Origin: Ruminococcaceae bacterium UBA1213
GTDB lineage: Bacteria; Bacillota; Clostridia; Oscillospirales; Acutalibacteraceae
DNA: 11,002 nucleotides
Direction of reading: 5' to 3'
Assembly: GCA_002309275.1 (NCBI GenBank)
Contig: DBXL01000031.1
Coordinates: forward strand, 2,917 to 13,918
The notes beneath the pieces are model-generated. The model worked only from the letters and a program-made list of their open reading frames with translations, did no database searches and was not told the DNA's origin. Of the stretch, positions 1-6,903 are shown piece by piece (position 1 is the first letter of the stretch; every line of letters starts with the position of its first letter). Both the position numbers and the translations under genes were made by a program.

Positions 1-2079
1 ATCTTTTTCTCTGAGGGTATCAAGAAATTTTTTTCTCTGCTTTTGCAGACGTTCTATTGCATGGCTGTCCATTTTAAGCATTTTCTGTTCAATTTTCTTT
101 CTTCTCTCATTGATGAGATATTCCAGTCTGTCAATATCCTTTCCGCTGTCGGAGAGTTTGATTATTCTCAGTTCCAGCCTGTCGAGCAGGTCCTCTTCAT
201 CGAATAAATTGAATTTGCCCCAATGTGTACTGTTCTCGGCTGTTTCTATCAGGTCACTTTTATTATAGTCGTTATTCGTTACATTTTCATATATTTCATC
301 AGCAAGCTTTGATTTAAAAATCTCCGTATCGTCACCGAATACCCACTCCAATTCTGCTTGTATGCCCCTTGCAGAACGGTTGTATGAATTTTTATACTGC
401 AATTTTTTCTGTTTCTGGGGAGTGATGACATCTTTTTCTGTCGGGTAGGGCGGCTTTAAGCCTGCATCTCTCAATGCGAGAGTGACTGTCATTCTGACTG
501 CACCGCTGTTTAAAAACTCCGTTTCACCGTATTTTTTCAAGAGGTCGTTGACCTCTCCTATATGTTCTGTGAAATAAAATTTAATTCCCTTTTCGGCATA
601 CTGCTTATACATCATTACAAGCTTATCTGCCGCTGCAATATCTATACTGCCTACTGCACGGGCATCTATGATTATATTTTTCGTTTCATCTGTAACAGCA
701 TTTTCAATGTCACTTTCAAACGTGTCTATATTGGCAAAAAACAGATTGCCGCTGAAACGGTATATAATGGTATTTTTTATGGGCATGGCTTCGGTATTTC
801 TGCCGAGGGTAAAAAAGCCGTCTTTATTGGGGATAACTCCCATAAATGCACGGGGCGGTGTGACGGCACGGATAACAACCGCTATGAAAGAAAGAACAAT
901 TCCTATAATCACTCCCGCAACTGTGCCGAATATAAGCACTCCCAGAAATGCTGCCAAAAATATGTAAAATTCAGGCATACTTGTTTTGAAAAGCCTTTTG
1001 GCAACGTGAAATTCACAGGCATTCATCAAAGCTGATACAACGATTGCCGTGAGTATAGGCACAGGCATATATTTTATTACAGGCGTTCCGAAATACAGCA
1101 CGATAAGCATAGTGATACCTGCCGAAACAGATAACCATTGTGATTTTGCACCGAATTGACGGACTATGCCTGTTCTTGAAACGCTTGCATTGACAGGACA
1201 GCAGCCTGCTGCAGCCGCTGCAAAATTGGCTGTCGAGTAGGCTAAAATTTCCCTGTTGGAGTTGAGTTTATATCCGTCTTTTACAGCATTTCCCCTGGAG
1301 GCAAGCAGAGATTCCGAAAGTATGACAGCCGCTATACTCATAGATGAAAACAGCATATCTGTTATTATGTCTATATCGGGAATGTACGGCTTGAAATTAA
1401 AAATCGGAAATCCTCTTTCGACATCGGGCAGCAGTTTTACACCGTATTTATCCACTTTAAAAACAAGCGTCAAAACAACAGCGGCTATCATCATTATGAC
1501 AGACATAGGCACTTTTGGAATGAATTTTTTTCCAAGCATGATAATAACTATCGTTGATACTCCTAAAAGTGCCGAAACGGGATTGAATAAATGAAGCTGT
1601 TCAATGATATGTCTGATGAGTTCGATTCCCTCACCTGTGCCTGGAGTTCCTCCAAATAATTTCGGTACTTGCATTAATATGATAGTGCAGCAAATTCCCG
1701 ATACAAATCCTGCCATAACGGATTCTGAAATATACTGCACAATTTTACCTGCTTTCAGAAAGTACAGCAGTAAAAGCCAGCACCCCACCATAAATGCAAT
1801 CGTTGGAACGGCTGACAGAGCCTGTTCGCTTTCCGGGATAATGCCAAGTGAAGCAATTGCCGCACCTGTGAGAGCTGCAGGAGCGGCATCTACTCCAAAT
1901 ACAAAATCTTTTGAAGTCGTCAAAAGTCCGAATAAAAATATTGGTATCACAGAGCCGTATAAGCCAAATTGCATAGGCAGACCTGCAATTTGTGCATATC
2001 CCATTGATATTGGAATAGATACAAGGGCAACTATCACTCCACCGAAAATATCCTTTAAATTTGGTTTTGAACGTATCAT
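1..2079 (-). CDS. SulP family anion (sulfate-type) permease with STAS domain, 3' end outside window
   Basis: Reverse-strand reading frame of 693 codons, open to the window edge, so the C-terminus is not seen. It starts at ATG 2079-2077 after a GGGAAGTG ribosome site. The N-terminus (MIRSKPNLKDIFGGVIVALV) leads into many hydrophobic helices. The family signature PVNASVSRTGIV lies near residues 293-304, and the sequence YRFSGNLFFANI marks entry to a STAS domain at about 430-540. SulP proteins are inner-membrane anion transporters or exchangers (sulfate, bicarbonate, others); the substrate cannot be read from sequence. After STAS there is a charged, partly coiled-coil extension of at least 145 residues, rich in Lys, Glu and Arg, which typical bacterial SulP proteins of about 550-600 residues lack. 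The STAS loop reads SIDIAAAD, without the Ser/Thr found in phosphorylated anti-sigma-antagonist STAS proteins. Transcribed divergently from the coat-type genes. Family call is firm; substrate unknown. Confidence 0.9.
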   Translation of the reverse strand, partial: MIRSKPNLKDIFGGVIVALVSIPISMGYAQIAGLPMQFGLYGSVIPIFLFGLLTTSKDFVFGVDAAPAALTGAAIASLGIIPESEQALSAVPTIAFMVGCWLLLLYFLKAGKIVQYISESVMAGFVSGICCTIILMQVPKLFGGTPGTGEGIELIRHIIEQLHLFNPVSALLGVSTIVIIMLGKKFIPKVPMSVIMMIAAVVLTLVFKVDKYGVKLLPDVERGFPIFNFKPYIPDIDIITDMLFSSMSIAAVILSESLLASRGNAVKDGYKLNSNREILAYSTANFAAAAAGCCPVNASVSRTGIVRQFGAKSQWLSVSAGITMLIVLYFGTPVIKYMPVPILTAIVVSALMNACEFHVAKRLFKTSMPEFYIFLAAFLGVLIFGTVAGVIIGIVLSFIAVVIRAVTPPRAFMGVIPNKDGFFTLGRNTEAMPIKNTIIYRFSGNLFFANIDTFESDIENAVTDETKNIIIDARAVGSIDIAAADKLVMMYKQYAEKGIKFYFTEHIGEVNDLLKKYGETEFLNSGAVRMTVTLALRDAGLKPPYPTEKDVITPQKQKKLQYKNSYNRSARGIQAELEWVFGDDTEIFKSKLADEIYENVTNNDYNKSDLIETAENSTHWGKFNLFDEEDLLDRLELRIIKLSDSGKDIDRLEYLINERRKKIEQKMLKMDSHAIERLQKQRKKFLDTLREKD

Positions 2080-2106
2080 AATATCACTTCCCAAGATGTT
2101 TTTTTT

Positions 2107-2134
2107 ATTATATCATAAAAATTCCCCTGTGCAA
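2107..2134 (-). promoter_or_regulatory. Predicted sigma-A promoter of the SulP gene
   Basis: On the minus strand a -35 TTGCAC (2134-2129), a 16-base spacer and a perfect -10 TATAAT (2112-2107) preceded by TG (TGATATAAT) form an extended -10 promoter. It lies about 28 bases upstream of the SulP start codon, so the leader is short. Confidence 0.7.
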
Positions 2135-2136
2135 AT

Positions 2137-2170
2137 GAATATACAAAAAATATCGGGGTATCATATTATC
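2137..2170 (+). promoter_or_regulatory. Possible sporulation-sigma promoter of the coat-type gene pair
   Basis: Upstream of 2198 there is no good sigma-A promoter on the plus strand. There is CATATTATC at 2162-2170, close to the sigma-K -10 consensus CATANNNTA, with AC at 2143-2144 seventeen bases upstream as in sigma-K -35 elements. GAATA at 2137-2141 could alternatively serve a sigma-G/E type -35, but its spacing is longer than usual. The site abuts the divergent SulP promoter. This is a pattern match supported by the nature of the genes downstream. Confidence 0.35.
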
Positions 2171-2197
2171 AGACCATATATACAGGAGGTTTTTAAA

Positions 2198-2371
2198 ATG
2201 ACATCAAAAGAGTTGTTTTATATAGAAGACGCTCTGGGACATGAACAGTATTTTAAAACACAGTTCAGTGAAACAGTGAGCCGCATACAGGACAGTGAAC
2301 TCCGTTCCTTTGCACAGGATATACAAAGACAGCATCAGGAAATATTCCGAAATTTCTATAACTTGCTTTGA
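2198..2371 (+). CDS. Small coat-associated (CotF-like partner) protein, 57 aa
   Basis: ATG at 2198 follows a strong AGGAGGT site (2184-2190). The product is an all-helical, acidic, Gln-rich 57-residue protein beginning MTSKELFYIEDALGHEQYF and ending in RNFYNLL. The motifs IEDALGHEQ and a late QRQHQEIF, with His residues spaced along amphipathic helices, resemble the short proteins that accompany CotF-type coat proteins in Clostridia; this is recalled similarity, not a search result. The stop codon (2369-2371) overlaps the ribosome site of the next gene, so the two are almost certainly co-translated. A longer frame entering from upstream is rejected, because the region before 2198 is antisense to the SulP gene. 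Likely role: spore coat or forespore-associated structural component. Confidence 0.7.
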   Translation: MTSKELFYIEDALGHEQYFKTQFSETVSRIQDSELRSFAQDIQRQHQEIFRNFYNLL

Positions 2372-2380
2372 GGTGGTAAC

Positions 2381-2623
2381 ATGAATGACAGAGATTTAAT
2401 GGAAAATATGCTTTTGCTTGAAAAAGGCGTGTGTGACCTGTATATGCACGGTACAATAGAATCTTCAAGTGCAGACGTGCATAAAGCCTTTTCCAATTCA
2501 CTGAATACTGCCCTTGATATTCAGGAAAAAATTTACAGTAAAATGGAAGACAGAGGCTGGTATAAGCCCGAACAGGCAGAACAGTCAAAAATGGACTGTG
2601 TGAGAATGAAGTTCGGAAACTGA
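2381..2623 (+). CDS. Spore coat protein, CotF family (Coat F domain), 80 aa
   Basis: Starts at ATG 2381 after GAGGTGG (2370-2376), nine bases beyond the upstream stop. The 80-residue product contains the recognisable Coat F pattern: an N-terminal helix with LEKGVCDLYMHGTIESSS, then VHKAFSNSLNTALDIQEKIY, then the GWY motif (KMEDRGWYKPEQAEQ) and a basic tail. Family members form part of the spore coat or are forespore proteins with a ferritin-like helical bundle; exact function is poorly known. About half the length of Bacillus subtilis CotF, which is usual for clostridial versions. Followed by a strong terminator, so the pair forms its own unit, presumably expressed only during sporulation. 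Confidence 0.85.
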   Translation: MNDRDLMENMLLLEKGVCDLYMHGTIESSSADVHKAFSNSLNTALDIQEKIYSKMEDRGWYKPEQAEQSKMDCVRMKFGN

Positions 2624-2650
2624 AAAAAATAGTGTGGTTCTGAGAGTGGA

Positions 2651-2688
2651 GAGCGGATTTATTTCTGCTTTCCGCTCCTTTATTTTTT
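2651..2688 (+). terminator. Rho-independent terminator of the coat-type operon
   Basis: Seven-base-pair stem GAGCGGA (2651-2657) with TCCGCTC (2671-2677), 13-base loop, followed by a T-rich run (CTTTATTTTTT). It sits 28 bases after the 2623 stop and separates the coat-type genes from the ilv operon. Confidence 0.75.
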
Positions 2689-2727
2689 GTATTTCAGAAA
2701 TTTTTTTGTAAAATTGCGGTGTATTTC

Positions 2728-2756
2728 TTGATTTATGTAAATGCACATGATATAAT
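2728..2756 (+). promoter_or_regulatory. Strong predicted sigma-A promoter of ilvBNC
   Basis: -35 TTGATT (2728-2733), 17-base spacer, perfect -10 TATAAT (2751-2756) with an extended TG (TGATATAAT). Expected start of transcription is near 2763, giving a leader of only about 30 bases before the ilvB ATG. That is too short for a T-box or a peptide attenuator, so control is likely at initiation. An imperfect CodY-like palindrome lies just upstream (2689-2703). Confidence 0.8.
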
Positions 2757-2792
2757 AAGCAGTATAGTATTTTTTGACGAAGGTGGGATATT

Positions 2793-4412
2793 ATGATAAG
2801 CGGTGCTGAAATAATGGTAAAGTGCCTTCAGGAAGAGGGAGTATCAATTCTTTTCGGCTATCCCGGAGCAGTTATCTGCCCGTTTTTTGATAAACTTTAT
2901 GAAACAGACATAAAAGCAATACTTGTAAGACAAGAGCAGAATGCTGCACACGCCGCAAGCGGTTACGCAAGGGCTACTTCAAAAGTGGGTGTATGCGTTG
3001 CCACATCAGGACCGGGTGCTTTGAATATGATAACAGGTATCGCAACAGCTTATATGGATTCTATTCCCATGGTTGCGATAACAGGTCAGGTAAAAAGCGA
3101 TGTACTTGGCAGAGATGTTTTTCAGGAAGCGGATATTACAGGTGCCTGTGAATCTTTTGTAAAGCACAGCTATCTTGTAAAAGATACGGCTGATTTACCC
3201 AGAGTTTTCAAAGAGGCTTTCCATATTGCCAATACAGGCAGACCGGGACCTGTTTTGATAGATGTACCTGTTGACATTCAGCAGGGCGAAATAGAGGAGT
3301 TTGTATATCCCGAAAAGGTAAATATTATAGGTTATAAACCAAGCGTGCAGGGACACCCCATGCAGATAAAAAGAGCTGTAGAAGCACTTTTGGATTCCAA
3401 AAAGCCTGTGATATGCGTAGGCGGGGGAGTGCTTACATCAGGTGCCAAACCGAAACTCAGAGAGTTTGCCAAATTGACAAATATACCTGTTGTATCTACC
3501 ATGATGGGTATAGGTGCCATGCCGTCAAATGATGAACGGTATGTGGGAATGATAGGCTCTCACGGTGTAAAAGCTGCCAATAAAACGATAAATGAGGCGG
3601 ATTTAATTATATTGTGCGGTGCGAGAGTCGGCGACAGAGCCGTATCATCACCCAATCAGGTCGCAAAGAATTCCCGTGTTATACATATAGATATTGACCC
3701 TGCCGAGATAGGCAAGAATATGAAAACGACGATTCCAATCGTTGGCGACTTGAAAAATGTTCTTACACAAATGCTTAAAGAGGTTTCATATACTGCCCCG
3801 AAAGAGTGGCTTGAAGATATAGCAGGATGGAAGAAAGAATTTGCAAAGCCCCATGTAAAATTTGACGGCTATGTTGAACCCCAGAGTTTTCTTGAAAAGC
3901 TGTCCGAAATGCTTGATAAAAAGTCCATTTTGATTGCAGACGTGGGACAAAATCAGATTTGGTGTGCCAACAGCTTTAAAGTATCTGACGGAAGATTTTT
4001 CACATCAGGCGGTATGGGTACGATGGGATATTCAGTGCCGGCGGCAGTGGGAGCAAAATTTGCCCGCCCATCAAGAGATGTAGTTGCTGTATGCGGTGAC
4101 GGCTCTTTCCAGATGTCCATGAATGAGCTGGCAACTATCGCACAGAATCACCTGAATGTAAAAATAATTGTTATGCGTAATACTGTTTTGGGAATGGTGC
4201 ATGAATTGCAGGACTTTTTCTATGGAAGCCGATATGCTGTAACGGAGCTTGATGAAATGCCGAATTTTGCCAGTATAGCCGCCGCCTACGGTATAGAATC
4301 CGCTTTTGTATCTTCCAATGAAGAGGCGGAGATGTATGCGGAAAAAATGCTGAAAAGTGATAAGCCGTTTTTGCTTGTCTGTAACGTGCACCCCAATACA
4401 CCGTCACGATAA
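2793..4412 (+). CDS. ilvB: Acetohydroxyacid (acetolactate) synthase, large catalytic subunit
   Basis: ThDP-dependent enzyme joining two pyruvates to 2-acetolactate (valine/leucine path), or pyruvate and 2-ketobutyrate to acetohydroxybutyrate (isoleucine path). The 539-residue product has three ThDP-enzyme domains: N-terminal about 1-165, with GYPGA at 22-26 and the catalytic Glu48 in RQEQNAAHAASGYARA; middle FAD-binding-type about 190-325; and C-terminal about 370-530, with the ThDP/Mg motif GDGSFQMSMNELAT and the later Asn of RNTVLGMV. It is shorter than the usual 560-575 residues. Two substitutions stand out. The common RHEQ is RQEQ. The Trp that favours 2-ketobutyrate (W464 of E. coli AHAS II, in RQWQ) is Leu472 in HELQ, as AHAS I has Gln there. 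Start chosen at ATG 2793 after AGGTGGG (2781-2787). The stop overlaps the ribosome site of ilvN. Neighbouring ilvN and ilvC separate it from other ThDP enzymes. Confidence 0.95.
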   Translation: MISGAEIMVKCLQEEGVSILFGYPGAVICPFFDKLYETDIKAILVRQEQNAAHAASGYARATSKVGVCVATSGPGALNMITGIATAYMDSIPMVAITGQVKSDVLGRDVFQEADITGACESFVKHSYLVKDTADLPRVFKEAFHIANTGRPGPVLIDVPVDIQQGEIEEFVYPEKVNIIGYKPSVQGHPMQIKRAVEALLDSKKPVICVGGGVLTSGAKPKLREFAKLTNIPVVSTMMGIGAMPSNDERYVGMIGSHGVKAANKTINEADLIILCGARVGDRAVSSPNQVAKNSRVIHIDIDPAEIGKNMKTTIPIVGDLKNVLTQMLKEVSYTAPKEWLEDIAGWKKEFAKPHVKFDGYVEPQSFLEKLSEMLDKKSILIADVGQNQIWCANSFKVSDGRFFTSGGMGTMGYSVPAAVGAKFARPSRDVVAVCGDGSFQMSMNELATIAQNHLNVKIIVMRNTVLGMVHELQDFFYGSRYAVTELDEMPNFASIAAAYGIESAFVSSNEEAEMYAEKMLKSDKPFLLVCNVHPNTPSR

Positions 4413-4424
4413 GGAGGAAATTTT

Positions 4425-4913
4425 ATGAAATACACTCTTTCCGTTTTAGTAGAAAATCATGCCGGTGTACTTTCAAAAGTTTCCGGACTGTTTTCAAGAC
4501 GTGGATTCAATATAGACAGCCTTGCAGTAGGCACAACGGAAGATGAAAATATATCAAGAATAACCATCGTTGCAGACGGTGACGAATATGTGATAGAACA
4601 GCTTGAAAAACAGCTTAATAAACTCATTCCCGTTATTAAAGTAAGAACTTTGACAGAGGGAAGTTTTGTAAGCTGTGAACTCTATCTTGTAAAAGTTCGC
4701 TGTACAGCAAAGCAAAGGCTTGATATAATGAAAATAGCCGAGCTTATGCAGGCTAAAATAGTTGATGTTGCCCAAAACTCCATTACTCTGCAATTTGCAG
4801 ATACAAGTGAGAGATTTGACACATTAACGGAACTGTTAAAACCGTATGGTATCCGTGAAATCGTCAGAACAGGCACTGTCGCCATTGAAAAAGACTCTGC
4901 TGTTAAAAAATGA
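4425..4913 (+). CDS. ilvN: Acetohydroxyacid synthase, small regulatory subunit
   Basis: Regulatory partner of IlvB: it activates the catalytic subunit and carries valine feedback. The product has 162 residues, as is normal (about 160-175). An N-terminal ACT domain at about 1-75 shows SVLVENHAGVLSKVSGLFSR and RRGFNIDSLAVG, followed by a C-terminal small-subunit domain at about 85-158. Gly14 and Asn29 match by position the E. coli IlvH residues where substitutions remove valine inhibition, so feedback sensitivity is predicted to be intact (family knowledge applied by alignment by eye). It starts at ATG 4425 after AAGGAGGAAA. The gap to ilvB is 12 bases, so translation is coupled. Also called ilvH in many genomes. 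Confidence 0.95.
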   Translation: MKYTLSVLVENHAGVLSKVSGLFSRRGFNIDSLAVGTTEDENISRITIVADGDEYVIEQLEKQLNKLIPVIKVRTLTEGSFVSCELYLVKVRCTAKQRLDIMKIAELMQAKIVDVAQNSITLQFADTSERFDTLTELLKPYGIREIVRTGTVAIEKDSAVKK

Positions 4914-4972
4914 CGGTCAAGCGAATTTCATAATATATATTTTTTAAACAATTTTTTATGGAGGTCTTTAAA

Positions 4973-5980
4973 ATGCCAAAAATTTATTATGAGGCTGACT
5001 GTGACATCAATCAGCTCAATGGAAAAACCGTTGCCATCATCGGCTACGGCAGTCAGGGACACGCTCACGCTCTCAATCTTCGTGACAGCGGCGTAAAAGT
5101 AATTATCGGTCTTTATGAGGGCAGCAAGAAGTGGGATCATGTAAAGGAACTCGGCTTTGAAGTTTACACAACCGCTGAGGCTACAAAAAAAGCTGATATT
5201 ATCATGATATTGACTCCCGATGAAAAGCAGGCTGATATTTTCAAGAAGGACATCGCTCCCAATCTGACAGAGGGTAAGGCTATCGCATTTGCACACGGAT
5301 TTAATATCCACTTCAAGCAGATTGTTCCTCCCTCAAATGTAGATATATTCATGATAGCTCCGAAAGCTCCCGGTCACACTGTACGTTCAGAGTATGTTGA
5401 AGGCAAGGGTACACCTGCTCTCGTTGCTGTATATCAGGACGCTACCGGCAAGGCTCTTGACATTGCCCTTGCATACGGTGCAGGTATCGGTGCAGCCCGT
5501 GCAGCCGTTATGGAAACCACCTTCAAAATCGAAACAGAAACGGACCTCTTTGGTGAGCAGGCTGTTCTTTGCGGCGGCGTTACAGCTCTCATGCAGGCAG
5601 GTTTTGAAACTCTCGTTGAAGCTGGCTATGCTCCCGAAAATGCTTACTTCGAGTGCATTCACGAAATGAAACTCATCGTTGACCTTATCTATGCAGGCGG
5701 TTTCTCCAAGATGAGATATTCTATTTCCAATACTGCTGAATTCGGTGACTACGAAACAGGCAAGAGAATTATTACAGACGCTACCAAGGCTGAAATGAAG
5801 AAAGTTCTTGCAGAGATTCAGGACGGCACATTTGCTTCCAAGTGGATTGCTGAAAACAAGAACGGTCTTGCACACTTCAATGCTATGCGTGCTATCAAGG
5901 CTGAGCATCAGCTTGAAAAAGTCGGTGAAGAAATCCGTAAGATGTATTCATGGAACGGCACTGACAAATACGCTGACTAA
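4973..5980 (+). CDS. ilvC: Ketol-acid reductoisomerase, class I
   Basis: Converts acetolactate or acetohydroxybutyrate to the dihydroxy acid by Mg-dependent alkyl migration and NAD(P)H reduction. The product has 335 residues, the usual class I length. The start is ATG 4973, preceded by GGAGGT (4960-4965); the in-frame ATG at 4958 overlaps that ribosome site and is rejected. The Rossmann domain has GYGSQGHAHA at 24-33. Catalytic and metal residues are in place: His108 (AFAHGFN), Lys131 (APKAPGH), Asp191 and Glu195 (TDLFGEQ), Glu227 and Glu231 (ECIHE), and the Ser-rich YSISNTAEFGDY. The cofactor loop (about 47-54) reads LYEGSKKW, where NADPH enzymes usually have LRPGSxSW: the phosphate-binding Arg is Tyr, Glu follows it, and the last Ser is Lys. 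Base use differs from ilvB (many AAG, CTC and GCT codons), suggesting high expression. It lies 59 bases after ilvN with no terminator between. Confidence 0.96.
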   Translation: MPKIYYEADCDINQLNGKTVAIIGYGSQGHAHALNLRDSGVKVIIGLYEGSKKWDHVKELGFEVYTTAEATKKADIIMILTPDEKQADIFKKDIAPNLTEGKAIAFAHGFNIHFKQIVPPSNVDIFMIAPKAPGHTVRSEYVEGKGTPALVAVYQDATGKALDIALAYGAGIGAARAAVMETTFKIETETDLFGEQAVLCGGVTALMQAGFETLVEAGYAPENAYFECIHEMKLIVDLIYAGGFSKMRYSISNTAEFGDYETGKRIITDATKAEMKKVLAEIQDGTFASKWIAENKNGLAHFNAMRAIKAEHQLEKVGEEIRKMYSWNGTDKYAD

Positions 5981-6031
5981 TAATTTATAGAGTAGATTTT
6001 CAATTCCTGCTCATCTTTTCATAAAAAACGT

Positions 6032-6066
6032 ACCGGCTGTATGGAAAATTCAGCCGGTGTTTTTTA
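6032..6066 (+). terminator. Rho-independent terminator of ilvBNC
   Basis: Eight-base-pair GC-rich stem ACCGGCTG (6032-6039) with CAGCCGGT (6051-6058), an 11-base loop, then GTTTTTTATT. Located 51 bases past the ilvC stop. Confidence 0.88.
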
Positions 6067-6114
6067 TTATGTGTGGGATTTTTTTGAATATTCTCATTTA
6101 CATTCAATCAGCTA

Positions 6115-6143
6115 TTGCAATCTATGGGCATTTATGTTATTAT
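6115..6143 (+). promoter_or_regulatory. Predicted sigma-A promoter of the 6196-7760 operon
   Basis: -35 TTGCAA (6115-6120), 17-base spacer, -10 TATTAT (6138-6143) with an extended TG (TGTTATTAT). It lies about 50 bases before the 6196 start and after the ilvC terminator. Confidence 0.6.
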
Positions 6144-6195
6144 TGAAATGCAGTGTTATATATAATTGTTGAGGTTTGACAAAAAGGGAGTGTGT

Positions 6196-6903
6196 ATGGA
6201 ATTGCCGGGGTTCGTTATACATATCATTCACGGAAAACTCATTCTTGAACGTATGTGTAAAATTTTTGATGAGGAACAGAAAGACTGCTTTATGATGGGA
6301 ATTTTGATGGCTGACTCCAATAAGGGACATAAAAAAGATGTATCCCATTTCATTTCAGCGGATTCCCAAAACAGTATTCTTAAAACGCCTGATTTAAAAT
6401 TATTTGTTTCAAAGTACAGAAAGTATTTGTCTGAGCCGTTTGTTATGGGATATTTGGCACATTTATATCTTGATAAAGTCTTTTTTGAAAAATTTTTTAC
6501 TGAATATATTCTATTTCAGGATAGCAACGGGCATGAAACCATGAATGAACAGGAAATTCAAAAAGTATATCTTTCCCGTCAGAATCGTTATGTATCTGTG
6601 GATGAACTGTTTTCTGAAGAATATCTTTATGGTGACTATACACATCTCAATAATGCATTGATAGCAAAGTATTCTTTGAAAATCCCTTGTGGCGTTATGT
6701 GTGAAAATCATATAGAGGAAGTGGAACCGGAAAACTTTCGTTACATACAAGCAGACCTTGAAAAATATTTTTCCCTGCCGTCATCTGAGAATGTGGAACT
6801 GAAAATTTTCTGTCAGAGCGAATTGGAAAATTTTATTTCATGTCAAGCTGATAGCTTTGTTGCATATTATGAAAATCAAACTAAAAGGAGAGTTCTTTCA
6901 TGA
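6196..6903 (+). CDS. Putative zinc-dependent phospholipase C-like protein, 235 aa
   Basis: The start is ATG 6196 with GGGAG at 6186-6190; a TTG-initiated extension to 6166 has no ribosome site. The soluble protein has no signal peptide or TM segment. It shows the ordered pattern seen in small Firmicutes proteins related to the zinc-dependent phospholipase C fold: N-terminal PGFVIHIIHG (His9), then GILMADSN (Asp40), VSHF (His51) and the helix GYLAHLYLDKVFFEKFF, with His89 and Asp93 in an HxxxD spacing. These His/Asp residues could bind a metal centre. The C-terminal third, from about 125, is acidic and unassigned. Stop and downstream start overlap as ATGA (6900-6903), so the two products are made together and probably act together. 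Function is unknown: substrate could be a phospholipid or another phosphoester, or the site could be degenerate. Assignment is by residue pattern only. Confidence 0.45.
   Translation: MELPGFVIHIIHGKLILERMCKIFDEEQKDCFMMGILMADSNKGHKKDVSHFISADSQNSILKTPDLKLFVSKYRKYLSEPFVMGYLAHLYLDKVFFEKFFTEYILFQDSNGHETMNEQEIQKVYLSRQNRYVSVDELFSEEYLYGDYTHLNNALIAKYSLKIPCGVMCENHIEEVEPENFRYIQADLEKYFSLPSSENVELKIFCQSELENFISCQADSFVAYYENQTKRRVLS

Noticed and set aside
562..1035. 157-codon plus-strand frame and overlapping frames at 668-967, 1256-1594 and 1604-2371
   Set aside because: All lie antisense to the SulP gene, have no ribosome sites and give unfamiliar, biased proteins; only the last 58 codons of the 1604-2371 frame (from 2198) are real.
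2757..2792. T-box or peptide attenuator in front of ilvB
   Set aside because: The promoter leaves only about 30 bases of leader, with no hairpin and no leader peptide.
4914..4972. Separate promoter or terminator between ilvN and ilvC
   Set aside because: The 59-base gap is AT-rich but shows no hairpin and no convincing -35/-10 pair.
5387..5908. 173-codon minus-strand frame
   Set aside because: Antisense shadow of ilvC, Cys- and Ser-rich, with no ribosome site.
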